Shown piece after piece: positions 1 through 8,082 of a stretch of DNA of 64,000 nucleotides (positions are counted from its first letter, which is position 1; every line of letters begins with the position of its first letter). A program made the translations under genes and the position numbers. This DNA is from Hymenobacter terrenus (lineage in GTDB: Bacteria; Bacteroidota; Bacteroidia; Cytophagales; Hymenobacteraceae): assembly GCF_000972495.1 (NCBI RefSeq), contig NZ_LATM01000013.1, positions 62,001 to 126,000 on the forward strand, written 5' to 3'. The notes beneath the pieces are model-generated. The model saw only the letters and a list, made by a program, of their open reading frames with translations. It was not told where the DNA came from and did not search any database.

Positions 1-36
1 CAGATTCATCCAGAGCGGTTCTACAGTGGATGTGCA

Positions 37-116
37 TGTAGCGTGGACTCTGCGAGTCCGCGCCTGAACGAGCCGACACAATCCCGGCTACGCGCGGACT
101 AAAAGTCCGCACTACT
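37..116. repeat. REP-like palindromic intergenic element (family A)
   Basis: Two hairpin-forming arms face each other. The left arm contains GGACTCTGCGAGTCC and the right arm GCGGACTAAAAGTCCGC, joined by about 30 bases and framed by TGTAG at the left and CTAC at the right. The whole unit is therefore a large imperfect palindrome with smaller palindromes inside each arm. Seen directly. It resembles the dispersed repeats common between genes in Hymenobacter (general knowledge). No gene lies between base 1 and 170. Confidence 0.6.
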
Positions 117-170
117 AGCATACTCATGCCGAAATGGTTCTGGTTTCCCTGCCCATTTTCCCTATAAAAC

Positions 171-701
171 ATGACGATGAAAGCAACTCCTAAAGAAGAG
201 AAGAAGGCCCGGAAAAAGGCCAAGCAACAGCAGGCAAAGGCAGACAAGAAGCGCAACCTGGAAGTGGTGCTGCGCTATATGAACGAGGGCATCGGTAAGG
301 TTGACCTGACGGCTTTCGATGCTTGCCTGCACCCGGACGTGCAGATTTTCACCGGCCTCAAGCCACAGGGACCTATCGAGGGGGTGGAAGAGTATAAGCA
401 GGTTTTCGCCGGCTTCGCCGAGGCCTTCCCGGTGCGCCAGTTTACGATTGACGAGGTGTTTGCCACGAAGAACAAAGTGGTGGTGCGCTTCACGGCTGTC
501 GTGGCCTTCAAGCGGGATTATTACGGTGTCGTGGCCACCAACGAGGTGATTGAGATGAAGGAAGTCCACGTTCTTACCCTGCAAGAAGGCCGCGTGGTGA
601 GCAACATCGTCAGCGGCACCAACTTTCCCTTTGAGTACCTGATGTATCCCGTGCTCAAGGATGCCGTTATCGGCCACTTACCCCTCGATGTGGAGGTGTA
701 A
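171..701 (+). CDS. NTF2/SnoaL-like protein (176 aa)
   Basis: The first 30 or so residues are almost entirely Lys, Ala, Glu and Gln, a charged flexible or helical tail. The rest (about 31-170) has the size and pattern of a SnoaL/NTF2-like cone-shaped domain: an N-terminal helix with 'RYMNEG', a strand-turn 'HPDVQIF', then 'FAEAFP' and alternating strands 'KVVVRFTAV' and 'VHVLTLQEGRVV'. This fold serves small-molecule isomerases, cyclases and hydratases as well as non-catalytic binding proteins, so the substrate cannot be named. It sits 126 bases upstream of ubiX on the same strand and may belong to the same aromatic-acid cluster. A second in-frame ATG lies two codons downstream; the first is used here. 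Fold assignment fairly sure, role open. Confidence 0.7.
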   Translation: MTMKATPKEEKKARKKAKQQQAKADKKRNLEVVLRYMNEGIGKVDLTAFDACLHPDVQIFTGLKPQGPIEGVEEYKQVFAGFAEAFPVRQFTIDEVFATKNKVVVRFTAVVAFKRDYYGVVATNEVIEMKEVHVLTLQEGRVVSNIVSGTNFPFEYLMYPVLKDAVIGHLPLDVEV

Positions 702-827
702 GCAATAGTAAATCAATTTTCTGCTTGAAGTAGGCTTGGAGTTTTCTTCATGCTGCCGCCCCTGCAAAATGCGGGGCCTGGCTACGCCTTTGCCCTTTTA
801 TAAAATCATTTTCTAACGCTTGTACTC

Positions 828-1511
828 ATGGCAATTACACCTATTCCCGACCAAGTTCTGGCTACCTCTGCCCACCGCGCTCCACGGCGGCGCCTCATCG
901 TGGGCATTAGCGGGGCGACGGGCGTGGTGTACGCCATTCGCCTGCTGCAACTGCTGCGTGAGGCCGACATCGAAACCCACCTGGTGGTTTCCAAGCCCGG
1001 CGAGATGACGCGGGCTTACGAAACCGAAATGTCGGCCAAAGACCTGCGGGCCCTGGCGGATGTGAGTTATTCGATTACCGACGTGGGAGCGGCCATTTCC
1101 AGCGGCTCCTTCAAAACCATGGGCATGGTGGTGGCGCCCTGCTCCATTCGCACGCTCTCGGAAATTGCCACGGGCGTCACTAGTTCCCTGCTCACCCGCG
1201 CGGCCGATGTGGTGCTCAAGGAGCGCCGCCGCCTGGTGCTGCTGGTACGCGAAACGCCCCTTCACGCCGGCCACCTGAAAAGCATGCTGGCCGCCACCGA
1301 AAACGGGGCCATCATTGCCCCGCCCGTGCCGGCTTTCTACACCGGCGCCCAAACCATCGATGATTTGGTGGACCACACCGTGGGCCGGGTGCTCGACTTA
1401 TTCGACATCGACACGGCCGTTGTGAAGCGCTGGGGCGAAGGCGATGGCCTCCGCATGCTGGGCAAAGCCCTGCAGGCCGCCAACGGCTTCGACAGCGCCG
1501 CGCAGCTCTAG
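828..1511 (+). CDS. ubiX: Flavin prenyltransferase UbiX (227 aa)
   Basis: UbiX attaches a dimethylallyl unit to FMN to make prenyl-FMN, the cofactor of UbiD-type decarboxylases. The start of the flavoprotein domain is visible as 'GISGATGVVYAIRLLQ' (residues about 27-42), followed by 'SKPGEM', the phosphate-binding 'CSIRTLSEIATG' and 'RRRLVLLVRETPLHAGHL' (the R-E-T-P-L motif is typical of UbiX). Near the C-terminus 'PAFYTGAQTIDDLVDHTVGRVLD' also fits. A short extension of about 22 residues precedes the usual N-terminus. The gene is 108 bases upstream of a ubiD-family gene on the same strand, the expected cofactor-maker and cofactor-user pairing. Confidence 0.95.
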   Translation: MAITPIPDQVLATSAHRAPRRRLIVGISGATGVVYAIRLLQLLREADIETHLVVSKPGEMTRAYETEMSAKDLRALADVSYSITDVGAAISSGSFKTMGMVVAPCSIRTLSEIATGVTSSLLTRAADVVLKERRRLVLLVRETPLHAGHLKSMLAATENGAIIAPPVPAFYTGAQTIDDLVDHTVGRVLDLFDIDTAVVKRWGEGDGLRMLGKALQAANGFDSAAQL

Positions 1512-1619
1512 CGCCGCGCACTCAAACTTCTGCTGGAAAACCCTTTAACCAAGAGCCTTTCGGCTCAGGCTAGCCCGTGCCTTGCCTTTTCACACCGTCT
1601 TTTCTTCAAGCCCAACCCC

Positions 1620-3155
1620 ATGACCCTCGTCACTGAAACCGTTCCCTCCCGGCCAACTGCCGCCCTGCGGCCCACGCGCCATCTCAAAAGCCTGCGCGAA
1701 TACCTCGCTGCACTACACGAAATCGGCGAAGTCCAGGAAATCGACCAAGAGGTGGACTGGCACCTGGAAATGGGTGCCATTGCCCGCCGCTGCTACGAGC
1801 TGGGTGCGCCGGCGCCGCTCTTCAACCGCGTCAAGGGCATCGAGCGGGGCTTCCGGGCGCTTAGTGCGCCGGGCGGGGTAAGCAGCCAGCCCGGCCTGTA
1901 CCTGGCCCGCATCGCGCTTTCGCTGGGTCTGCCGCCGCGCGCCACCGGCCCCGAAATCGTGGAAGCGCTGGCCGCTGGCAAGCTGCGGGCGCCCATCGCG
2001 CCGGTGGTGGTGCCCACCGGGCCGTGTAAAGAAAACGTGCTGCTCGGCGAGCAAGTGGATTTGCTGCGCCTGCCCACCCCGCTCATTCACGACGGCGACG
2101 GCGGGCGCTACCTCAACACCTACGGCGTCATCGTAGCCCAAAGCCCCGATAAGCAGTGGACGAACTGGTCCATTGCCCGCATCATGCTGCTCGACCGGAA
2201 CACGATGACCGGCATCGTGGCGCCTAATCAGCACATCGGCATGATTCATAAAATGTGGAAGGACCTGGGGCAGGACATGCCCTTTGCCCTGGTGCTGGGC
2301 GGCGAGCCGGCCATTCCGTTCGTGGGTGGTATGCCGCTGCCGGCCTGGGTGAACGAGGCCGACTACCTGGGCGGCTATTTCGGCGAGGGGCTGGAAGTGA
2401 CGCCCTGCGAAACGGTGGACCTGCACGTGCCCGCCACGGCCGAAATCGTCATCGAAGGCTTTTTGTCAAAAGATGAAAAAGTGAAGGAAGGGCCCATGGG
2501 CGAGTACGCCGGCTACGCCTGGGGTGGGGAAGGGGCCTTCCAGCCCGTGTACCACGTCACGGCCCTGACCTTCCGCAACGACCCCGTGCTGCCCTTCGCG
2601 GTGGCTGGCGAGCCGGTGGAGGAAGACCACACCGCCTGGGGCATCCCGAACGCCGCCGAGCTGCTGGCCGAGTTGCGCGAAAAGGGCATTCCGGCCACCT
2701 CGGCCTGGCTGCCGCTGGAAAGCGCCAACCACTGGGCCGCCATCACTTTCCCCAATAACTGGCGCAGCACGCTAAGCTACAACACCGACGAGCTGGTGCG
2801 GCGGGTGGGCGAAATCCTGTTCGCGTCCAAGGCCGGCATGGGTGTGCCCAAGCTGCTGCTCGTGAACGACGACGTGGACCCCAGCAACACCAAGGAACTG
2901 GTGTGGGCCTTCGCCACCCGCTGCCGCCCCGTGACCGGCGAAGTGGCGTTCGGCAGCGAGAATACCAATCCGCTGGTGGCTTTTCTGAGGGCCGAGGAGA
3001 AGATGTCGATGCACACCACCAAGGTGATTTACAACTGCCTGGCCCCCGAGGAGTGGGGCGATGACCTGCCCAAGCGGGTCAATTTCCGGCGCGCCTGGCC
3101 CGTGGCTGTGCAGGAAAGAGTGCTGGCCGAATGGCACAACTACGGCTTCAAATAA
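1620..3155 (+). CDS. UbiD family (de)carboxylase (511 aa)
   Basis: A prenyl-FMN-dependent decarboxylase of full family length. The central domain has 'NTYGVIVAQSPD' and the catalytic-loop motif 'EGPMGEYAGY' (residues 290-299), where the conserved glutamates of the family lie. 'EDHTAWGIPNAAELL' and 'VLLVNDDVDPSN' in the C-terminal half are also typical of the branch acting on aromatic or phenolic acids. UbiX directly upstream supplies the cofactor, and an aldehyde dehydrogenase follows 75 bases downstream. Together they suggest catabolism or reversible carboxylation of an aromatic, heteroaromatic or alpha,beta-unsaturated acid rather than ubiquinone synthesis, since Bacteroidota make menaquinone (family knowledge). 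The exact substrate cannot be read from sequence. Confidence 0.92.
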   Translation: MTLVTETVPSRPTAALRPTRHLKSLREYLAALHEIGEVQEIDQEVDWHLEMGAIARRCYELGAPAPLFNRVKGIERGFRALSAPGGVSSQPGLYLARIALSLGLPPRATGPEIVEALAAGKLRAPIAPVVVPTGPCKENVLLGEQVDLLRLPTPLIHDGDGGRYLNTYGVIVAQSPDKQWTNWSIARIMLLDRNTMTGIVAPNQHIGMIHKMWKDLGQDMPFALVLGGEPAIPFVGGMPLPAWVNEADYLGGYFGEGLEVTPCETVDLHVPATAEIVIEGFLSKDEKVKEGPMGEYAGYAWGGEGAFQPVYHVTALTFRNDPVLPFAVAGEPVEEDHTAWGIPNAAELLAELREKGIPATSAWLPLESANHWAAITFPNNWRSTLSYNTDELVRRVGEILFASKAGMGVPKLLLVNDDVDPSNTKELVWAFATRCRPVTGEVAFGSENTNPLVAFLRAEEKMSMHTTKVIYNCLAPEEWGDDLPKRVNFRRAWPVAVQERVLAEWHNYGFK

Positions 3156-3230
3156 CATAACTGGCGGCTGACCCGGTCGGGTGACCGCCCTCATTTTTCA
3201 CCTTTTTCCATTTTTCCCAATCCAACCATC

Positions 3231-4823
3231 ATGGCAGACCTGATTGCAACCCGCCCCGCCCCGTCGAAGAACGGCCACGGCAAAGCCCAACACGACTGGC
3301 ACAAGACCTGTCCCGTTCCCAAGCCGGCCGAGCAGCACGCCAACGGCGCACTGCAGCCCATTAAGATTGAGCCGGGCCAGCTGTTCATCAACGGCGTATG
3401 GCGCGACTCATCGGACGGTAAAACCTTCACCACCACCAACCCCGCCACCGAAGAAGTTATCACCCACCTGGCTCAGGGCACGGCCGACGACGCCAACGCC
3501 GCCGCCGAAGCCGCCCGCAAGGCCTTCGCCGAAGGCGAGTGGGGCAAGATGAAAGGCAAAGAGCGCGCAAAAATCATGTACCGCATTGCCGACCTCATTG
3601 AGCATTACGCTGACGAGCTGGCCTTCCGCGAAAGCACCGACATGGGCAAGCTCTACCGCGACGTGACTCACGTGGACATTCCGCACATTGCCAACATGTT
3701 CCGTTACTTCGCCGGCTGGGCCACCAAGCTCGACGGCTCGGTGAAGAACTCGGAAGGCATCGGCGGCAACAACCACCTGCTCACCTATACCCGCCGCGAG
3801 CCGCTGGGCGTGGTGGCGGCCATCACGCCCTACAACTTCCCGCTGATTCTGACCGTGAGTAAGATTGCCCCGGCTCTGGCCGCCGGTAACACCTTCATTC
3901 ACAAGCCCGCCTCGCTCACTCCGCTCACGGCCGTAACGCTGGCCAAAATCATGCAGGAAGCCGGTATGCCGGCCGGTTCCTACAACCTGGTCACCGGTCC
4001 CGGCGGGGCCGTGGGCGACGCGCTGACCAAGAGCCCGCTCATCGACAAGATTGCCTTCACTGGCTCGACGCCGGTCGGGCAGGGCATCATGCGCGGTGGG
4101 GCCGAAACCATGAAGCACCTGACCATGGAGCTGGGCGGCAAGTCGCCCAACATCGTCTTTGCCGATGCCGACCTGGACCGCGCCGTGGAGCTGGCCGTGC
4201 TGGCCATCTTCTGGAACAAGGGCGAGGTGTGCGTGGCCGGCTCGCGCTGCCTGGTGCAGGAGTCTATCTTCGACGAGTTTGTGGCCAAGCTCAAGGTGCG
4301 CACCGAGAAGCTCAAGACCGGTGACCCGTTCGACCCGACTGTCGACATGGGCCCGATGTCGGGTAAGGGCGAATACGAGAAAGTGCTGAAGTACATTGAG
4401 TACGGCCACGAAGACGGCGGCAAGCTCATCACCGGCGGCAAGGCCTTACAGGTGAACGGCAAAGGCTATTTCATTGAGCCTACGGTGTTTGTGACCACCA
4501 ACGAGGCCCGCATTGCCCGCGAGGAAATCTTCGGGCCGGTGCTGGCCGTGGTGCCCTTTAAAGATGAGGCCGACGCAGTGCGCCTGGCCAACGACTCACC
4601 ATTCGGTCTGGCTTCGGGCGTGCAAACCCGCGACCTGACCAAGGCCCTGCGCGTGGCCGAGAAAATCGAAGCTGGTACGGTCTGGATTAACACCTGGCAC
4701 CAGTACGACCCCTCTTCGCCCTTTGGCGGCTACAAGATGTCGGGCTACGGCCGCGAGCACGGCATCGAAACCTTCGAGAGCTACACCCAGACCAAAACCA
4801 TCTGGGCTGACCTGAACGCCTAG
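3231..4823 (+). CDS. NAD(P)-dependent aldehyde dehydrogenase (530 aa)
   Basis: An ALDH-superfamily enzyme oxidising an aldehyde to its acid. The cofactor region 'AAITPYNFPL', the general base in 'MELGGKSPNIVF' (Glu300) and the catalytic thiol in 'NKGEVCVAGSR' (Cys334) are all present, as is the C-terminal 'PFGGYKMSGYGRE'. The protein carries a low-complexity N-terminal extension of about 45 residues rich in Pro, Lys and His before the fold begins near 'GQLFINGVW'. Closest in feel to the betaine/phenylacetaldehyde/benzaldehyde group. Its position behind ubiX-ubiD suggests it handles the aldehyde that feeds or drains the decarboxylation step (inference). Confidence 0.93.
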   Translation: MADLIATRPAPSKNGHGKAQHDWHKTCPVPKPAEQHANGALQPIKIEPGQLFINGVWRDSSDGKTFTTTNPATEEVITHLAQGTADDANAAAEAARKAFAEGEWGKMKGKERAKIMYRIADLIEHYADELAFRESTDMGKLYRDVTHVDIPHIANMFRYFAGWATKLDGSVKNSEGIGGNNHLLTYTRREPLGVVAAITPYNFPLILTVSKIAPALAAGNTFIHKPASLTPLTAVTLAKIMQEAGMPAGSYNLVTGPGGAVGDALTKSPLIDKIAFTGSTPVGQGIMRGGAETMKHLTMELGGKSPNIVFADADLDRAVELAVLAIFWNKGEVCVAGSRCLVQESIFDEFVAKLKVRTEKLKTGDPFDPTVDMGPMSGKGEYEKVLKYIEYGHEDGGKLITGGKALQVNGKGYFIEPTVFVTTNEARIAREEIFGPVLAVVPFKDEADAVRLANDSPFGLASGVQTRDLTKALRVAEKIEAGTVWINTWHQYDPSSPFGGYKMSGYGREHGIETFESYTQTKTIWADLNA

Positions 4824-4941
4824 CGTCGCGGTTAGTTTCGCCCGTCGTTGTGGCCCCTGCGGGTTGCGGCGGCGGGCGTTGCGGCCCCGGAGCGCGGGGT
4901 TTTCTTTGTTTTGTACTTCCTGTTTTATTAACTCACTTTCC

Positions 4942-5814
4942 ATGAGCACCTTTTTGATTACCAGCGGCAATATCGGCGAGCCCGCCGCGTTGGAGCTGGC
5001 CCGGCTGGGCCACCGCGTGCGCCTGCTCGTGCGCCACCTCAAGCCCAACGCCACACTCGACCAAGCCGGCATCGAGCAGGTGGAAGGCGACCTGAGCCAG
5101 CCGCAAACCCTGACCAAAGCCTTCGATGGTGTGGAGAAATACCTGTCGGTGACGCCCTTCGTGGAAAACCTCGTGGACCTGGGCCGTAACGCCGTGCAGG
5201 CCGCCAAGGCCGCCGGCGTGAAGCATTTCGTGCGCTCGTCGGCGCGCGGGGCCGGGCCCGAGGCCATTACCATGGGCCGCTGGCACTACGCTGTGGAGCA
5301 GCTGGTCGAAGACTCCGGCCTGGATTTTACCATTCTGCAACCGGCTTCTTTCTACCAGAACTTTATGGGTAACGCCGGCTCCATTGCCAGCAGTAACACG
5401 TTCTACTCTTCAGCCGACACGGGCCAGGCGGCCCTGATTGACGCCCGCGACATTGCCAGCGCCGCTGTGGCCGTGCTCACGCAGCCGGGCCATGCGGGCA
5501 AGCGCTATGAGCTCACTGGCAATGAGTCGCTCTCGAATGCCGACCTGGCCACGCAGCTTTCCGAGGTGCTGGGCCGCCCCATCCATTTCCACAACCTGAC
5601 CGAAGACGAGATGAAAGCCGCCATGACCGGGCAGCAAATGCCCGCCTGGATGGCTGATGCCTTTGTAGAGCTGGACCGCGTCACGCGCCTGGGCTACGTA
5701 GCGGCCCCCACGCCCGACACCGAGCGCCTGCTCGGCCGGCCACCCATCACATTCCGGCAGTTCGCCCAGGAAAACAAGGCGGCGTTTGCTGCCAAAGTGC
5801 CTGTAGCGGCCTAG
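4942..5814 (+). CDS. NmrA-like NAD(P)-binding SDR protein (290 aa)
   Basis: An atypical SDR of the NmrA/quinone-reductase (QOR2) group. The N-terminus is 'MSTFLITSGNIGEPAALEL', where the normal GxxGxxG dinucleotide loop is replaced by 'SGNIGEP', still glycine-containing. 'VRSSARGAGP', 'WHYAVEQLVEDSGLDFTILQPASF' and 'GKRYELTG' are characteristic of the family; the classical YxxxK dyad is absent, as usual for NmrA-like sensors and quinone reductases. I chose the ATG at 4942 because an upstream in-frame extension to 4864 reads as GC-rich linker with no family similarity. It follows the ALDH by about 120 bases on the same strand. Confidence 0.85.
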   Translation: MSTFLITSGNIGEPAALELARLGHRVRLLVRHLKPNATLDQAGIEQVEGDLSQPQTLTKAFDGVEKYLSVTPFVENLVDLGRNAVQAAKAAGVKHFVRSSARGAGPEAITMGRWHYAVEQLVEDSGLDFTILQPASFYQNFMGNAGSIASSNTFYSSADTGQAALIDARDIASAAVAVLTQPGHAGKRYELTGNESLSNADLATQLSEVLGRPIHFHNLTEDEMKAAMTGQQMPAWMADAFVELDRVTRLGYVAAPTPDTERLLGRPPITFRQFAQENKAAFAAKVPVAA

Positions 5815-5861
5815 TTCGTTGATTTTAAGTAGCCAAGCAAACGTAACCGCATCACCCAGCC

Positions 5862-5956
5862 GTCATGCAGAGCGCAGCGAAGCATCTCGCGTGCCATCAC
5901 TAATTCAATCGTGAAGACGCCCCCGAGCGAGATGCTTCGGCTGCGCTCTGCATGAC
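5862..5956. repeat. Long palindromic intergenic repeat (family B)
   Basis: Arms 5862-5890 and 5927-5956 are nearly perfect reverse complements of about 29 bases (left arm begins GTCATGCAGAGCGCAG), separated by about 36 bases. It lies between the convergent ends of the NmrA-like gene and the DUF3291 gene, so it could also act as a bidirectional terminator. The core words GCATCTCGC and GCGAGATGC occur in dispersed Hymenobacter repeats (general knowledge). Confidence 0.75.
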
Positions 5957-5986
5957 TGCCTTGTACACTTAGCCATAGTCGACCAC

Positions 5987-6487
5987 TTAGATTGCTTCAG
6001 CAGTTCCGTTCCCGGTTTGAGGTCTTGCCGGGGGCCGGCGGTATTTAAAATCGAAGGCGTAATCGGAAGCGCCGTGGGCTTGCAGAAAGGCGAGGCGCGC
6101 TTTGGCTTCGGCCAGCGTGGGCTGGTGGCCGGGCGCTACCGGCCAGATGACCACGGCCGGCTGCTCTAGGCGCTCGAACCACTGCTGGCGATTGCGCAAC
6201 ACTGTGGCGTGGGCCGATTGGTAGGCGAAAGCCAGCATCGTTTCCACGCTTTCCCACACCGACAGGTTGACGATGATGCGCTCATCGTCGTAGGGCTGCA
6301 TGCTGGTGGCGTTGCCGGCGTCGTCTTTCAGGCGCCACACGAAACCGGGACTACGTTCGGCCAGGGCGTTGATGGCATCCAGCTGGGCTACGAAGCTGGC
6401 CATGACGGGGTCTTCAATCGAGGATACCAGCATGCGGGCAATGTTGAGCTCGGCGAAGTGGCCGGGCGCGGCGGGGTGGGGGAGCAT
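5987..6487 (-). CDS. DUF3291 domain protein (166 aa)
   Basis: A small monooxygenase-like dimeric alpha/beta-barrel protein. After a short lead the fold begins with 'FAELNIARMLVSSIEDPVM', has 'LAERSPGFVWRLKDD' in the middle and 'IIVNLSVWESVETMLAFAY' plus 'AVVIWPVAPGHQPTLAEAKARL' toward the end, which is the DUF3291 pattern. Function unknown; relatives are often annotated as antibiotic-biosynthesis-monooxygenase-like. The open frame runs far upstream of the domain to 6937, but that part is only the opposite frame of the HxlR gene, so the ATG at 6487 is used. Encoded just downstream of, and on the same strand as, the HxlR regulator. Confidence 0.82.
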   Translation of the reverse strand: MLPHPAAPGHFAELNIARMLVSSIEDPVMASFVAQLDAINALAERSPGFVWRLKDDAGNATSMQPYDDERIIVNLSVWESVETMLAFAYQSAHATVLRNRQQWFERLEQPAVVIWPVAPGHQPTLAEAKARLAFLQAHGASDYAFDFKYRRPPARPQTGNGTAEAI

Positions 6488-6579
6488 AGGGGGGCGGAAA
6501 ATAGGTACGGCCAAAACTAGAAAGCCCCCTTTGGCCCGACAATAACGAACAAAAAGGGAAGCATCTGGCTGGCCCGGAT

Positions 6580-6912
6580 TCACCCTTGCGCGGCCTCTTT
6601 TTCCAGCGTCCGCTCGCCCCACTCCCACATCTGCTGCACCACGGCGCAGAGCGTGAAGCCGTGCGCCGTCAGCGCATATTCCACCCGCAGGGGGGCCTTG
6701 GTGCCGGTCACGGTTTTCAGCAGGATGCCTTCCTGTTCCAACTCCCGCAGCTGCTTGCTCAGTATTCGTTCGCTCACGCCCGCCAGTCGGCGGTACACCT
6801 GCGAGTAGCGTTTCGGGCCATGCTTGAGGTAAATAAGGATGGGCAGCTTGTACTTGCCCTTCACCGCCGCCAGAAACTTGGAGAGCGGCGCGTAGCGGTC
6901 GGGAGTGGTCAT
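6580..6912 (-). CDS. HxlR-family winged-helix transcriptional regulator (110 aa)
   Basis: A full-length single-domain MarR-like regulator. 'LAAVKGKYKLPILIYLKHGPKRYSQVYRRL' aligns with the HxlR start (usually 'GKWTLLIL..L..G..RF.EL'), then the recognition helix 'VSERILSKQLRELEQEGIL', the wing 'PLRVEYALTAHG' and the closing helix 'MWEWGE'. The usual N-terminal conserved cysteine is not present, so redox sensing by that residue is unlikely. It is divergent from the dimeric-barrel/SDR genes starting at 7054, with about 140 bases between, and probably controls that block and itself (inference from arrangement). Confidence 0.92.
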   Translation of the reverse strand: MTTPDRYAPLSKFLAAVKGKYKLPILIYLKHGPKRYSQVYRRLAGVSERILSKQLRELEQEGILLKTVTGTKAPLRVEYALTAHGFTLCAVVQQMWEWGERTLEKEAAQG

Positions 6913-6919
6913 GGAAGGC

Positions 6920-6953
6920 AGAAAATAGTGCTTGCAAACGACTGCAAAAGTCG
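6920..6953 (-). promoter_or_regulatory. Possible hxlR promoter and operator
   Basis: Upstream of the HxlR gene on its strand there is TTTG, a 17-base gap and TATTTTC, close to the Bacteroidota -33/-7 pattern (TTTG and TAnnTTTG). Overlapping it, CGACT-GCAAA-AGTCG (6939-6953) is an inverted repeat that could be a regulator site. Pattern match only. Confidence 0.35.
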
Positions 6954-7053
6954 CATTTCAGTGAAGGGCGAGTCCCCTGGTCCGAAGTCCCTCATTGGGT
7001 GGCCAGGGCAGAGCCGCTTTTCCAGTTTATCATTCATCAAACTCAAATAGCCC

Positions 7054-7377
7054 ATGAAAATCCTCGCCATATTTAAAGTAAAAGAAGGAGTGCCCATGCA
7101 GCAAGTGCTGCCGCTCATTGCCGAAGAAGAGCGCCTAGCCTGGCAGAAATACCTCGCCGACCAGTTGCGGGAAACCTACATGACGAGCCAGCCCGGCGTC
7201 GTTATCGACGTGTTTGAGTACGAGTCGGTAGCCGCTTTGGCGCACGACATGCAGGCCCTGCCGCTGATGCGCGCCGGCCTGCTCGACGCGACTTACTACG
7301 ACCTGCTGCCCTTCAAAAATTGGGAATCTCTCTTCGCTGAAGAAAACCGAACCCCCGAAGCGCGGCGGGCCGAATAG
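7054..7377 (+). CDS. Small dimeric alpha/beta-barrel-like protein (107 aa)
   Basis: Begins 'MKILAIFKVKEGVPMQQVLPLIAEEERLAW', then 'YMTSQPGVVIDVFEYESVAALAHDMQALPLMRAGLLDATYYDLLPF'. The strand-helix-strand pattern and the closing 'LPF..W..LF' resemble muconolactone-isomerase-like/YCII-like ferredoxin folds. No catalytic residue can be assigned. It is the first gene of a rightward group (two SDRs follow after 30 and 18 bases), divergent from the HxlR regulator, so it is likely co-transcribed with the SDRs. Confidence 0.65.
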   Translation: MKILAIFKVKEGVPMQQVLPLIAEEERLAWQKYLADQLRETYMTSQPGVVIDVFEYESVAALAHDMQALPLMRAGLLDATYYDLLPFKNWESLFAEENRTPEARRAE

Positions 7378-7407
7378 TACCACTCTCATTTTTTACATCA
7401 AGCCGCG

Positions 7408-8064
7408 ATGTCACACCTTCCTAATTGCCTGATTATCGGCGCGGGGCCCGGCATGGGCGCGGCCGTGGCCCGGCGCTTCGCCCGTGAGGGGTTTCGCATC
7501 CTGCTCCTCGATTTGAATGATGCGTGCGCCCAACTCACGCAACAGCACCTGCGCCAGGAAGGCTTTGCGGCTGCTGCCTACCAGGTAGATGCTGCCGACC
7601 TGCCGGCACTAAGCGCTCTACTGACTCAAATCAGTGAAGAGTACGGGCCAGTGGAAGTGTTAGTATACAATGCCGTACGCTACCAAACGGGCATGGCCAG
7701 CACCATTGCGCCCGCGCAGTTCACGGAGGCTTTTCGGGTCGACGTAGTGAGCGCGCTAGTGGCGGCCCAGCAGGTGTTGCCGGCTATGCGCGCCCAGGGC
7801 CGGGGCACCCTGCTGTTCACCGGCGGCTCCTTTGCCGATAACCCGCGCGTCGACTTTGCGACCCTCTCGCTGGGTAAGGCGGGCATCCGCCTGCTGGCCA
7901 CCCTCCTGAATCAGGAGTTGGAAGACACGCCCATCAAGGTTGGTACGGTCACCATTTGCGGCTGGATCGTACCTGGTACCCGTTTCGACCCCGGCAAAAT
8001 TGCCGACTGCTTCTGGGACGTGCACACCCGCGCCAAGCAGGCGGTTGAAATATTATACCAGTAA
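7408..8064 (+). CDS. Atypical SDR-family oxidoreductase, first of tandem pair (218 aa)
   Basis: Rossmann-type SDR with 'IIGAGPGMGAAVARRFAREGF' (read as two parts around the glycine loop), the 'DAADLP' acidic strand end and 'VLVYNAVRY' (NNAG-like strand). The active-site strand reads 'GTLLFTGGSFAD', but where most SDRs have YxxxK this protein has 'LSLGKAGIR', keeping Lys and losing Tyr. Known relatives with GxGPGxG loops share this atypical site, so dehydrogenase activity may be altered or absent. It is about the same length as, and clearly paralogous to, the next gene 18 bases downstream. Confidence 0.85.
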   Translation: MSHLPNCLIIGAGPGMGAAVARRFAREGFRILLLDLNDACAQLTQQHLRQEGFAAAAYQVDAADLPALSALLTQISEEYGPVEVLVYNAVRYQTGMASTIAPAQFTEAFRVDVVSALVAAQQVLPAMRAQGRGTLLFTGGSFADNPRVDFATLSLGKAGIRLLATLLNQELEDTPIKVGTVTICGWIVPGTRFDPGKIADCFWDVHTRAKQAVEILYQ

Positions 8065-8082
8065 CTTTGCCTACTGATACCT

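Noticed and set aside
6488..6937. Upstream extension of the DUF3291 frame
   Set aside because: The added 150 residues are the antisense-like or alternate frame of the HxlR gene; the domain begins after the ATG at 6487.
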